64,000 nucleotides of DNA from Phocoena phocoena (GCF_963924675.1 NC_089238.1:29548661-29612660); one strand, 5' to 3'; shown: positions 35,050-46,650, counted from the stretch's first letter. The notes: generated by a model not told the origin, from the sequence alone. Translations and numbers: made by a program.

Positions 35050-35262
35050 GTTCTAGAGACTGGTTAGCAGAAGGAGAAAGAATGATCCAAGCCCCGTTTC
35101 ACCACTCAGCAGCTGTGACTCTCTTACCAGTGGCTCAGCCACGCCGTGCCTCAGTTTCCTCATCTGCAAAATGGGCTTCACCGTTTCCACCTTGCAGAGT
35201 GGTTACCTGGATTCCGTAAGAAAAGTGATATACAATGCTTAGCAGGACACCTGCCATGGTCG
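35050..35262 (+). mobile_element. MIR SINE
   Basis: Forward MIR: GTGCCTCAGTTTCCTCATCT followed by GCAAAATGGGCTTCACC and AGAGTGGTTACCTGGATTCC. Confidence 0.8.
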
Positions 35263-36029
35263 GTTGTCCATATTGCTGTCCTTGTTCTCGTTTCAGGAGG
35301 AAGTGAAAACCGAGGAGGTAGGAGGGAACGAGGGCCTCTGGGACCACACCCCAAACTTTCCGGAACACCGGATGTTGAGAAGCCGTGGGGGCCACCCAAG
35401 GCCATTACAGGCATCACTGCTGCTGTCCCAAACATTTCTCTTCACCTGCGCGTCCAGATATGGGCCCCGGAACCCCTGCCCCATCACATCCATTTCATCA
35501 GAAATTCTATTGAGACTTCTGTCTGCAGCATAAGAAGGAAGCCTCGTGCTGTCCTCAGCCGGCCCCCTGCCCCCGCCCCCGAGTCCCCAAAGTCCCTGAG
35601 TGTGTGTGTACGCTCTTGCCTATTACATGCACAAACTCCATCAGAAAGCATTTGTCTACACCCTCTTTATTCACTTTCAAAGGGTTAAACAGCCTATTTA
35701 CTGGGCTGTCAACAATCCCAGGCCCAAATGGGGAAGAAAGCCCCGTCCAGTTTTGTGCGGCCGGGAGCCTTGTCTTTGCTGGCCTGTTCTTGTCCCTGTC
35801 GTGTAATATCCATGACAATCGTGTGGGGCTTTTTTTTTGGGGGGGGCTCTGTGGGGCTCAATCTGAGGGGCCACTTTAAGCCAGGAAAGGCCTTTATTTC
35901 TGTGAATTTGAAAGAGCCTTGAGAAGGTCCTTCCCCTCAGAACCCTCTTCAGCAGGTCACCGCGGTTTCAAAAGGATTTAAATGCGGAGGCTGCGATCAG
36001 CACTTCCATCACGTTCTAATAGACTGACA
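35263..36029. other. Unique GC-rich sequence
   Basis: No transposon recognised. The longest open frame (35146-35688, 180 residues) starts inside the MIR and is not credible. Confidence 0.4.
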
Positions 36030-36470
36030 TGAGCATTTGTGCCTGAAAGACAGGGGGAAAAGTGATGCAGATTTTCCCTAAATTGGACTGACGCACAAAG
36101 CAGGGAGAGCGGTTGAGTGACGTGGTAACCCCTCACACCCTCTTTTACACTTCTAACCAACGCGGCACAAAGAGAGCCGTGGGAAGCTGCCCAGGAGCCC
36201 GGCCGGGCCATTTCCATGGGCCATATGGAAATTTTGTTTTGTGTACAGAGAAAGTGTCTGATAACAGTGACCTTAACTGCCATATGTGGGCAGTGAATAG
36301 GCCAGAGGAAAACCACTCCACAATCTGACCCTCGACATATGGACCAGCCGCCCAAGGAGATTTCATTGCCATCTCGTTGGCAACCCGGGGGATTTCATTA
36401 GATTTGTTAATGAATTGCTCTATTGACTTATATCTGAGCTTGCCTCATTAGAGGAGAAGAACACAATTTT
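36030..36470. promoter_or_regulatory. Candidate conserved noncoding block with CATATG E-boxes
   Basis: Four CATATG cores lie within about 120 bases, at about 36221, 36281, 36337 and in the flanking CATATGG context. They sit beside a near-palindrome around 36212-36232 (TTTCCATGGG...ATATGGAAA) and AT-rich homeodomain-like cores (TTTGTTAATGAATTG at about 36400). No transposon. The regulatory role is inferred. Confidence 0.4.
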
Positions 36471-37955
36471 TATCTATGTTTTCGTGAAGGGGACCAGAGC
36501 GTTCCCTCCTTTGTGGGGCGGTGGGTAATCTGCAGGGCTGTCATCGGCTTTGAACTAATTTATTGTGTCAGTTTAAGGAGGCCCTTCCGCGCTTGTTGAG
36601 GCCGGAGCCCCACTCCAAGCCTCTTCAAATCAGTGTTTTCCTTGTGAGCGGGGTGTTTCCTCGGCTCCTGCTTGGTTTACAAATAGCCAAACATGACGTG
36701 GTCCTGATGCCGTGTGTTGTCGGGGTGCCAGCAGCAAACGGCGTCACCTGCCAAGAAGGGGCTTTTCTAGGCAGTGACACACTGTGCGTGGAGGCCGCCC
36801 ATCCACCTTCCCGACTCACCACCAGCGCCTTTATACATCCTCGAAGGAACTTTGCGTTGGGACGTCTCTGTGCATAGCACACCCCACTTCTGCCCTGCCA
36901 ACTTTGGAATCATATGATTCTCCCCACATCCAAGCCCTATTAGTGATGGCTCGAATGTTTGGGCTTCTCAACGTGGGAAAGCTTGGGTTTGAAAGCAATA
37001 AGAGCTATCAATTAACATACTTTTAGGGGTAAACCAATAAAGAACCCATTTTGGCTAATAGCGAGTGTGGAATCACGAGGAATTAGCAAAATGAGATTCA
37101 ATAAAATGGAAACCATAAAGATAAGCTTCCGAAGACTGGACCTGGCTTTCTGAGCTTAAGTCTCAAATAAACAAATGAATGATACCCACCGAAGCCTCCC
37201 TTTGGTTCCTCTCTCCAAGGACAGGGGGAACTTTCCGAGTTGGAGCTATGAGGAAAGTTGCTCAGCCCTGCAACTCAAACGTGGTTTATTCCACAGGGGA
37301 GAAAGGGAGGAAGAAGACAGGTAAATCTCTTAGAATACACACAAGTTGGGCTCAGTGCTACCTGTATGAGCCCCCATAATAGGATGTGGCACAAAAGTCT
37401 CCAAGACTGCGCATTGGCTACTTTGGCACTTATTCTTGGCACATGGAAAAGCCAAAAAGTTGGCTGAAGCAGAAAACGTCCTATCGATGTCACAGTGAAA
37501 ATCTGGGACTCACAGAGGTCCTGAAGCAGCAGCAATATTGGGACAGAGATGTTACAAATGAGGGTGTATCTCCTTGAAGGGGTGGTGTGAAGTGTGGCCA
37601 GGATCACTGCTCATCCTTGGCTGAAGATGGAAACTAGGCCCTCCCGTGTAGTGCTGCCCTCTTCCAGTGTCCCACAGCAGTGCCCCTCAGTAGCATAAGG
37701 AGAAGCATGAGGGCTGTTGGTACCCATGGAAGGCTCAAAGAAAGAGGAAACCCCCCCCCCCTGCAGTGGGAGAGAAGGTTCCACAACATTAGTTCTGGGT
37801 AAGAGAGTGTCCTTGGAACGGGGGGCTGTAAGATCTGAAAACATCTGTATATGAGAATTGGGTCTGGGGGGTCGTAAGGAAGTTATATAAGCTGTAATAG
37901 TTTAAGGAGGTACTTGGGTAGATTTTACCAAGCATACTGTTTTGATCAAGACAGG
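36471..37955. other. Unique sequence
   Basis: No transposon recognised. An 11-C run lies at 37751-37761. Open frames here are short and overlap on both strands. Confidence 0.4.
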
Positions 37956-38900
37956 TCCATTCGGTTGTTTGCCTTGAGTTCATTCACGCTTGATGTTGAC
38001 TTGTTGCCTTTACAATGGAAATACCACTTGACTGGGTATAAAATTTACCCCTCTCTTTCTGAACTTCACAGATGTTGTTCCACCGTCTTTTTTTTTGTTT
38101 TTTTTTGTTTTTTTTGCGGTACGCGGCCCTCTCACTGTTGTGGCCTCTCCCGTTGCGGAGCACAGGCTCCGGACGCGCAGGCTCAGCGGCCATGGCTCAC
38201 GGGCCCAGCCGCTCCGCGGCATGTGGGATCTTCCCGGACTGGGGCACGAACCCGTGTCCCCTGCATCGGCAGGCGGACTCTCAACCACTGCGCCACCAGG
38301 GAAGCCCTCCACTGTCTTTTGACTCTGAATGTCACACTAGTTCTTTACCATTTGCTTCTTGATTGGTTGCATTTCGTCACTGAACAGTTTTATTTTTTTA
38401 ATAAAATTTTGAAAAGGATAGGGGTGCTATATTTCATGATATATTTTGTGTTCGAAAATATTCCCTCTTGCTTTAATACTGGCATGACAGCCTGACTGGT
38501 ATGATTTACTTAGGTCACCTGTTCTTGTCCTCAGAACTCTGTAGATGTTCCCCAGTCACTTTTCGGCAGCAAACACTCCTCACTGGGATGACTTCTCAAC
38601 GGCCAGCGCCTTCATGTGGTTTCTGGGTGCCTGAAGAAATATTTCTTTCCTCTTGAAATCTAAGAACTTGACCAGGAAATGTCTCCCTGTCTGTCTCCCT
38701 CCATCAGTATTTCCTGAAACCCAATATTTCCAGGCATATCCTTGTGAACAAGATTCAGTTCCTTCTTCATTTCAAGGAAATTCGGTGCTATTATATCTTT
38801 AAATTTATTTGGTTTCTGTTTGTGGGATTATCTACTTCAAGGTCACTAATTATCTTTATCTTGCAAAGATCCAATAGGCTTTTAATCCACTAATGACTAA
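37956..38900 (-). mobile_element. Probable ancient L1M 3' region split by a SINE
   Basis: The T-rich text with CTTCATTTCAAGGAAATTCG and ATCTTTAAATTTATTTGGTT resembles old L1M 3' UTR sequence read backwards. Weak assignment. Confidence 0.3.
38092..38307 (-). mobile_element. CHR-type SINE, short form
   Basis: A 216-bp reverse SINE with a T-rich left end. TSD TCCACCGTCTTT (38079-38090) and TCCACTGTCTTT (38308-38319) differ by one base. Near-consensus sequence. Confidence 0.95.
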
Positions 38901-38909
38901 CGTCTGTTA

Positions 38910-39035
38910 TCAGCATATTATCTCCCCCGTACCCTCAGACTATAAGGACCTCAAAGAAAGAAAAGCATTTTATTTATCTCTGTTTCCTCTGAGCCCAGTA
39001 CATAATAGATGCTTAGTGAGCAACTATGGAATTAA
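38910..39035 (+). mobile_element. LINE L2 3' end
   Basis: Forward L2 terminus: GAGCCCAGTACATAATAGAT and GCTTAGTGAGCAACTATGGA. Confidence 0.6.
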
Positions 39036-39957
39036 CTTGCACGTGACCTTGTCGGTTAGGGTTTAAACTTTATTTTTGAGAGAAGTTGCGAGTCGTCGAA
39101 GGATAGCCCTAGTTGACGTGATCTCACGTAGCTTCAAAGTGAGGTGGGCTGGAGGGTGAGGAAGAAGCTCCCAGTGAATGGTGGTGGCCAGAGTTGCTGG
39201 TTTAGTAGGAAAAGCAGATGTAGTAGATAAACATGAGTATTTTGGACTCCCCCATGGAGAACAGTCAGACTGGCACCTCTGCTCAGAGGTTAGGTGGCTA
39301 ATGGAAATGGACTGGGCTTTGGTGCCAGGACCCTTTCCTTTTAGGACTTTTTCTTCTTAGATGTGTAATTATCAGATGATCTCCAACACCAAACTTGCCC
39401 AAAAGGTTGCATGTTAAATTTTAAAAGTATATTTTTTGCACCCATCAGAGTCCCAGCAGGAAAGGGATGGCACATCCAAAGGGCTTGTTTGAAGAGATTT
39501 TGGTGATGACGTTCTGTACAGAGGTGTGGGCAGGGCTAAGGGGACCCCAAGGGATGCAGAGGTACCAGCGGGAAGGTGCTAACTCCCTTTAGCTTAAAGG
39601 AGCAAGGGCAGAGAGTCATGCTATGGAGCTTGGTGAGAGCTGTGACCATGGAAGAGGGTCTCCACCGAGGTGCTGCACCTGTGGGCAGAGACCTGCACCC
39701 TGCGACCCCAGCGCTGAGCAGGAATCAGTGAGGCCAAGGCCGAGAAGGATGTGTCTCTTCCTTTCCTCCTCATCCTGCCCACAGGAAACCAGAGGTGAGA
39801 GAGCTGGAGTGATGCAATCATTCTTAGAGGTCAGCCCCCCAGGTCCAGAGCAGGGTGGAGAAGGGGCAGGGTGTGTATCTGCAGGGTCCCAATCTACCCC
39901 CATGGAGACAACCTCCCTCATGATAAAAAAAAAAAAAAAAACAAACAATAAAATCAA
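39036..39957. other. Unique sequence ending in a poly(A) run
   Basis: Nothing recognised apart from an 18-A run at about 39925-39942. Confidence 0.4.
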
Positions 39958-40585
39958 ATGAAATTCCATGTTCTCCTATCAGATTGGCAGGGATGAAAAT
40001 GAAAAGAGATTGTGTGGGGGAGGGTGAGTGGAGAAAGAGCCTCCCTTGCACATTGTTGGTGGGAGGGTAACTTGGAACAGCCTCTAGAGAGGGCAATTTG
40101 ACAGCATCTATCAAAATGCATATGCCCTTTGATGGAGAAATCCCTCTTCCAGGAATCCATCCATAGATATATTCATACACACACACAATGCTGTGTACAT
40201 ACTCATTACCATAGTGTTTGCAATAGCAGAACATTGGCCAAAAAACTAAATGCTCATCAGTAGAAGACTGGTCCAATAAATTGTGGTCCAACCACACCAT
40301 GGAATACTATGCAGCCATGAAAAAGAATAAGTAGGCTCTTTCTGTAATAATTTATTGTTAAGTGTAAAAAGCAAGATGTTATCATTTGTACTAAAGGGCA
40401 GGGGGAGATGGAGATAGAGCTACATGATCTCTCTTGGACCATGGATACGCAAGAAATTAAGGACATGGGTTCGGTCTTGTCGGTGGTCGGGGGTGGGTGC
40501 AGCAGGGAGGTTTTCACTGCGAGACATTTGGGATTCTGTGCAATAAGAATAGGTTTTGCCTATTCAAAAAAAGAATGAAGTCGAT
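39958..40585 (+). mobile_element. Ancient L1M/HAL1-type 3' end
   Basis: Landmarks in order: TGTTGGTGGGAGGGTAACTT, CAATTTGACAGCATCTATCA, ATGGAATACTATGCAGCCAT and TATTGTTAAGTGTAAAAAGC. Decayed, no coding potential. Confidence 0.8.
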
Positions 40586-41199
40586 ATTTTTTACAAACCC
40601 TACTTAAAAGCTCAGACTTGATCACCACGGTGGAAAATTATCTTAAAAACTGGGTGTGCAAAGTAAAGGAGCCCAGGGTGCTAGGCTTCCAGACTCCCGA
40701 GGCATCTGCTGTAGCTTTCAGGAGCAATGCTGCTCCTCACGTAAGCCCCCACCTGAGGCCCTGCCCAGGGTGTCAGGGTCTATGAATCAGTGAAATAATG
40801 GAAAAGGCCAGATCACTATCCCCTAGCAGATTTCCGGCTTAAAGTAGAATAGAAACAGCTGACTACTCCCCAGCCCACCCCAATGACACCCCGAGGATGT
40901 GCGCCATGGGTAAGGGGAGGTGGCCAAGGGGGGAAGGAACTCCAGAGGCTGCTGTTGGGACTGGGCTCCTGTCCTGTGTCCCCTTCATGTTCATCTTCCT
41001 CGCCCTCTCCACCAAGTGGCAGCCTCTGACCTATTTGATTCTGACATGTCCCAAGAGCAGCTACTTAATTGCGAGAGCTTCCATCTCTCCCCTCTGTTGA
41101 GCTGCAGGCTGCAATCTCCTCATCTCTGGATGAGGAAGGAGTGATAATACGTGTCGTCGTGGTAGCAAACATGAGAACACTTGTCTCTTGCTTATTTCA
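40586..41199. other. Unclassified sequence
   Basis: Nothing recognised. Confidence 0.4.
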
Positions 41200-41945
41200 T
41201 ATCCACTTTTATCACATTCCTCCAGCTACTGCCTCCCTACACCCATGTCCTCTTGCTGGGAGCTCTCCCACTCTTGCTGGAGAACAGAAGCCAGCACACC
41301 CTAGGGCCAACACCAGTGCCACACGATGGGCAAGATGGAATAAGCAAACCTGGGGTGCTTTCTCCGCTCTGGCCACACTGGCCTCCTTGCTGTCCTGTGA
41401 TCCCACAGAGCACTGTGGGATTCCACTGTGGGGTCTTGGTCCCGGTCATTGTCTCTGCTTGGGACATTCTTCTCTTGGAGAATACGCTACCTTTCTCCGC
41501 CTCCCTCAGGCTTCTGCTTAAATCACCCTCTCAGTGACGGCTTCCCTGATCACGCTAGAATGGCAACCCCCATCCCTGTCCCATGCTGGCTTTATGTTTC
41601 TCCAAAGATCTGATCACCTTCTGACATGGAATATAGTTTACTTATTTGAGAAATTGTACATTATCTAGAAGGTAAATCACATAACTGCAGGGATTTCTTT
41701 TCTTTCTTTTTCTTTTCCTGTTTTGTTTGCTAAAGAGCCCTCGACCCCTCTGAGTGCCTGGCACATTTCAATATTCAGTATTTACTGAATGACTAAATAG
41801 ATGAATTGTAGCCCTTGATCTATTTTTTGTCTGTTTATGAGTGTTTCTCACCCACTAGACTGAGAGCTCCTTCTGCTGTTATCACCTCAGCACCTGCCAC
41901 CATGCCTGCCGATGCTCAGGAAATGTGTGTTTGAATGAATGAATC
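41200..41945 (+). mobile_element. LINE L2, long 3' portion
   Basis: Good L2 colinearity: CTGGCCACACTGGCCTCCTT, AGTGACGGCTTCCCTGATCA, GATCTGATCACCTTCTGACA, then ACTAGACTGAGAGCTCCTTC and a GAATGAATGAAT end. The open frames here (41069-41537) are translations of L2 3' UTR. Confidence 0.85.
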
Positions 41946-42324
41946 CGTGATGGGCTCTTTATTCTACCATCTCAATCTCAGGTGATTTTTGTTCTGAGGG
42001 TACAGGACTGACATCAGCCACACTCAAACGCAGCAGAGCTTACTGACACTTCCTCTATTTGATTCTCCTACTTTTAGTTTGTCAGATACATTTTGGTTCA
42101 AGCTGTGTGGAGGAGATGATGAACAAAGTTCTAGGAGTAGGGGATTGTGGGCAGCGCCTGGATGAAGGAATAGGATCTGGAAAGCCGACCTCAGGGACCT
42201 ATCTCTCTGCTTTCGAAGTGTGAAGTCTAGTTTTCCTTTGAGACAAGCAGTTGCTGTGATGGATCTTGTTCATATGAGAGAGAGAAGCCCCCATTTGTTG
42301 ATTGTGGACCTTTGGTCCGGAACA
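41946..42324. other. Unclassified sequence
   Basis: Nothing recognised. Confidence 0.4.
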
Positions 42325-42540
42325 GCATGAGGCACTTACATACATTAATCTAAACTTCATGGCAACACCATGAGATGGGGATTTCTTTTTTGTACTCTGT
42401 TTGCAGAAAAGGCAACTGAGAACTAGAGAGACAGAGTTAACTTGTTCAAGGCCCTAGAACTAGACAAAGGGGGAACTGGGATTTAAATCCAAGCTTGATA
42501 ATCTCTAAATCTTCTGCTTCATCTAAAATGCCTCTCTGCC
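42325..42540 (-). mobile_element. MIR SINE
   Basis: Reverse MIR: CATACATTAATCTAAACTTC, AGAAAAGGCAACTGAGAACT and GGGAACTGGGATTTAAATCC. Confidence 0.8.
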
Positions 42541-42597
42541 ATCATCCTGCCAAGGGTAACGCATTGAGTGGGTTTGTCGTAAAGTGATAGTCTAGTG

Positions 42598-43063
42598 ATA
42601 GCTAGCTGCTGTAACATACAACCTCCCAGACTTCAGTGATGCAACAGTTGTTTATTTCTTATTCATGACACAGTCCCCGAAAGGCCTGCTCTGTGTGTAT
42701 GTTGTGGGGGGGGCGGTGGTGGTGGTGGTGGTGTATGCCTGCACTCTGTTCCATATGGTCATTCAGGGATTCAGGCTCCTCCCATCTAATGGCTCCTCAT
42801 CCCTTAGGGAGTCCTCTTCCACTGGATTCTCTTCATGTATCCAGCAGGTGGGGGGGACCAAGAATCAGCAGAGCTGATAGCACGTGGCAGGGTTTCACGA
42901 GCCAGGCCTGGCAGTGGTGTACCGCCCTTCTGATCACCTTCCTTTGGTCAGCACTCATCCCATAGAGGCAGCTAACTGCAAAGGAGGCTGGGGAATGCAG
43001 TCTAACTGTGTGCCCAGGGGGGAAAAATGTGGGATCTGATGAACACGAAATAACTTCAGCCAC
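42598..43063 (-). mobile_element. Old MLT/ERVL-type LTR
   Basis: Recognisable old LTR text: TGCTGTAACATACAACCTCC, GTCATTCAGGGATTCAGGCT, GCCAGGCCTGGCAGTGG and GGAGGCTGGGGAATGCAGTC. A (GGT)n run at 42715-42733 lies inside it. Subfamily uncertain. Confidence 0.5.
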
Positions 43064-43519
43064 AGGAGAGAATGTAGGGAGTGTTCCAGAACTGAGTTAT
43101 ATAGCCAGGTTTTAGTTTCCATGTTATTAAAAGTAAAGGCAGAGGTATAAGTCAGCCAGAGTAGCAGATAATTAAACAACCATTTGCACAGTAGAACCTC
43201 ACCTGATCAGAATTCTCTGTTAATGTGCTATTTTTGTTAACATGATATTTTAGTTAAATGAGGGCTGGCCAAAACATCTTTTGGTTTCAAATCTTATTGC
43301 TAAAAATCTTTCCAAGATGTGGTGTTTCACGTTCCTGCCTCAGGAAGTTCAGTGCGGTAAATTCAGCGAATATTTTCTCAGTGAGTGAGGCTCTCCCAGG
43401 GCTGCTGGGTTGCCATTCTGAATAAACATCAGTTTTCATGATATACTAGCTTGGGTGTGAAAGGGAGAGCTGACCTGGATCGGCAGTAATCGGAAAATGT
43501 CTTCTTTGATTTGATTGCT
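43064..43519. other. Unclassified sequence
   Basis: Nothing recognised. Confidence 0.4.
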
Positions 43520-44361
43520 TTTTTTTCATTTTTCTGGTTATAAAAATCATTCACGGTCATTGTAGGAATGCTGGAAAATATAGAAAAGTAGAAATTACAA
43601 AACAAAGTAACTTCTAACTTTTACAGGCTAGAAATAGCCACTGTTAACATTTTAATTATATTTGCTTCATTTTTCTCCCTCCCTTTCTTTCTCCTTCTGT
43701 CCCTCTTGTATATGTACATAATTGAGTTAATAGTATAAATGTAGTTTCATATCTTGCAATTTCTCTTATTATTAATTATATGATAATTTTACAGTATCAT
43801 TAATACGGCTTTGGAAATATCATTTTATACTCAATAATTATAACATTCCACTGTGGACAACCATGATAGTCCCAGATCTTTCTCTGCAGTTAAGCTAGCC
43901 TTCTTTTCATTAAATATTACAAATAACACAGCAATAAATACATCTATACATAAATCTGTATTTGATTGTCCGACTATTTTTAGGATAAATTTCTAGAAGT
44001 GGCATTACCAGGCCAGTGGGCATAAATATTTTATGCTTGGTACCCTGACAAACATGGAAGTTATTTTAATTTTTATTCATTTGCCAAGTGAAAAAATGGG
44101 TTTTATCGATTTTAATTTAATTTTTTCATTACCAAAGTGACTTTTTATGTTTATTAGCCATTTGCATTCTCTGTACCTAATCTATTCCTGTCCTTTGACT
44201 ATATTTTCTATTAACTCTTGATATTTTTTACTGATTTTTTATGATCTGTTTATTCATTAAGGATAATATCTTTGTCATTCTTATGGAAACTATTTTCCCA
44301 TTTGTTTTAAAATTACTGTTATCAGCTTATTAATTTGTCATTTATCTATTTTTCCTCTCCA
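43520..44361 (-). mobile_element. Ancient L1ME-type 3' region
   Basis: Reverse L1ME text: GAAAATATAGAAAAGTAGAA, ATAGCCACTGTTAACATTTT, AGGATAAATTTCTAGAAGTG and GGCATTACCAGGCCA. Confidence 0.7.
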
Positions 44362-44990
44362 ACGAAGAGGGAAGGGACAAGTTTCTGGTTAATTAAGAAT
44401 TCTAATTAGTTGACTTCTGGTTGATTAAACAATCAAGATTTGGGGGTGGGGTTAACTTGGGGACATGTTGCAAAGTTGTATTACATTTGCAAATGAAATA
44501 ATGAAGCTGAAAGGGAATTCGATCTGGTTTCCCTTCCCCTATCCTGTTCCATGGCCATTGACAACTCCCTCCATACGGTGGGCAGAGTTGTTTCTTCGGA
44601 CTGTAGATAAGGTAAATAGAAGGCATTGAGATCTCAGCAGAGCTATAATTAACCCTTTTTGATGATGTCAGTAAAAAATCACCAGGGATTTCTGGGAAAG
44701 CTAGTAGAGCTTAAATAGATATACAGCCCCCCTCAAAAACAAAACAAAAAACAAACAAAACCCTTGTTAAGTAGAAACAGACATATTTATAAATCATCAG
44801 TTTCTTGACCCAAATTCCTAAGGCCCATCCTCAGATAGGTTTTGCAGGCATAACTTTCAGATACATACTTTTCAACTGAGAACTCCTAAAGACAATATAA
44901 CATTACCCAGTGTGTAATAAAGTATATTAAATGGAACACTAGCTCCTTAGGCTATATTAATTAGGGGGTTCAAAAGTAAATAGATCTGAA
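44362..44990. other. AT-rich unclassified sequence
   Basis: Nothing recognised; an (AAAAC)n-like patch lies at 44737-44761. Confidence 0.4.
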
Positions 44991-45192
44991 GGCTTCCCCG
45001 GTGGCGCAGTGGTTGAGAGTCCGCCTGCCGATGCAGGGGACGCGGGTTCGTGCCCCGGTCCGGGAAGATCCCACATGCCGCGGAGCGGCTGAGCCCGTGA
45101 GCCATGGCCGCTGAGCCTGCGCGTCCGGAGCCTGTGCTCCACAAAGGGAGAGGCCACAGAGGTGCGAGGCCTGCGTACCGCAAAAAAAAAAA
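44991..45192 (+). mobile_element. CHR-type SINE, short form, young-looking
   Basis: About 200 bp, near-consensus. The Pol III A box TGGCGCAGTGG is at 45002-45012 and the B box GGTTCGTGCCC at 45045-45055. The tail is poly(A). The flanks share AAGTAAATA (44975 and 45196). Confidence 0.95.
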
Positions 45193-45366
45193 AGAAGTAA
45201 ATACATTTGAGAGTTGCAAGGTTAAACAGAATTAAATAGGTTTCTTCATTGCAGGGCTTATCAGAGCTTTTGATAGGCTAATATGCCTATGAATCTCTAA
45301 GACAAGACATTTGGCATTCCCACATTTATTTGACCATAGAGACCCCTTTTAAGGAATACTCTTTGA

Positions 45367-45472
45367 ATGGGAACATATGTATATGTATAACTGATTCACT
45401 TTGTTATAAAGCAGAAACTAACACACCATTGTAAAGCAATTATACCCCAATAAAGATGTTAAAAAAAAAAAA
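45367..45472 (+). mobile_element. Extremely truncated L1 insertion with TSD
   Basis: A 106-bp L1 3' end plus poly(A). TSD AAGGAATACTCTTTGA (45351-45366) and AAGGAATACCCTTTGA (45473-45488), one mismatch. Confidence 0.95.
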
Positions 45473-45629
45473 AAGGAATACCCTTTGATAATAGAAGTAA
45501 GCAGAACAGCCTTTGAAAAATTCTACCTTAACCCAAAACACTGATTCTAATTGTGTGCCTCTCCTCCAGTCAGCTGATGGCAGATATATTTGGTGGCATA
45601 AATAAATAATTAAGTAGATAAATTTAAGT

Positions 45630-46080
45630 GCTCATTAGTTGTCAAAATCTTTTTCTACTTATTATCCCATCTAATCCTCACAACAACTCGGTTAGATAGA
45701 CATTATCATTAATGAGGCTATGGGGCTAGTGCCTGAGAGGTCTAGGATTGAATCCTGATTTCATTATAACCTGTGTGACCATAAGCAACTTACTTAACCT
45801 CTCTGTACCTCAGCTTCCCAAATTACATAGTTCAGGTAATAAGAGCACCTCCCTCATAGAGCTACAATGAGTATTAAAGGAACTTACATTTGTAGCACAC
45901 TTACAACACTATATAGCATATCTTATGTACTCAATTGACTTTAGCTATTTTTATTCCCATATTACAGCTGGGTACACTGAGGCTCAGAGTGGTTAAGTAA
46001 CGTGAATAATAACGTAATGACAATAAAAGGAAAACGTTGGCTTTGGACACAGCTAGTCTGACTCTAGAATTTTTCTCTTA
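45630..46080 (-). mobile_element. MIR SINE interrupted by another MIR
   Basis: The reverse MIR begins at 45630-45720 (TAATCCTCACAACAACTCGG). It resumes at about 45950-46080 (CCATATTACAGCTGGGTACA, GAGTGGTTAAGTAACG). The two parts are consecutive in the MIR consensus. Confidence 0.75.
45722..45948 (+). mobile_element. MIR SINE nested in a reverse MIR
   Basis: Forward MIR: CCTGTGTGACCATAAGCAAC, TTACTTAACCTCTCTGTACC and CTCATAGAGCTACAATGAGT. It sits at the break of the surrounding reverse MIR. Confidence 0.75.
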
Positions 46081-46229
46081 AATGTTAAACTCATTATGCT
46101 CTGTTTCTGCGAAGAGCTTGGCATCTACATACATCTGTCCATATAGTCTGTATGAATGCTAACCGTGTCTTGTTCAGTGGCTTAGGGATGGATCAGCTAC
46201 TCAACAAAATTCTTGCTTCCTCTTCTATA

Positions 46230-46650
46230 GAATAGAGTTCTTGAAAGTGAGGCAGCTGCCATGCCTGGAACTAAAGGTCCCAGAACTCCTTGCGACTGAC
46301 TGTGGTTATGTGACTAGTTCTCACCAATTGAGTGCATCACTTCTGAGAAGGAGTTTTAAATAAATGAATGCCCTCTTCCTTCTCTCTTTCTGCATTTAGC
46401 AAATGGATGCAGATTACTATGTGGCCCCAAAGGATGGTGGAATTTCAAGATGGAAGAAGCCTTGGTCTCTAAGTCACTACTTGGAGGAAAGGTTCACGTG
46501 CCCCGGTCCGGGAAGATCCCACATGGTCAGGTCTCTCTGACCAGGTTCACGGGCACTTGACTAACAGGTAAGCCCCAAATAAACATCTATTGTGTTAAAT
46601 CATTGAAATGCAGGGGTTTAATTGTTATAGCAGCTAGCATACACACATCC
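46230..46650 (+). mobile_element. MLT1-class MaLR LTR with an internal SINE-derived patch
   Basis: Forward LTR text: TGACTGTGGTTATGTGACTA, TGTGGCCCCAAAGGATGGTG, AAGTCACTACTTGGAGGAAA and AATAAACATCTATTGTGTTA. At 46491-46525 a patch identical or nearly identical to the CHR SINE B-box region is embedded where the LTR consensus has other sequence. Confidence 0.6.

Noticed and set aside
35146..35688. 180-codon open frame
   Set aside because: It begins inside a MIR, overlaps frames on the opposite strand and has no recognisable domain.
39925..39942. Poly(A) run as the tail of a processed pseudogene
   Set aside because: No flanking TSD and no transcript-like sequence upstream that I could identify.
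41069..41537. Open frames of 118-150 codons
   Set aside because: They lie in the L2 3' region, which is noncoding.
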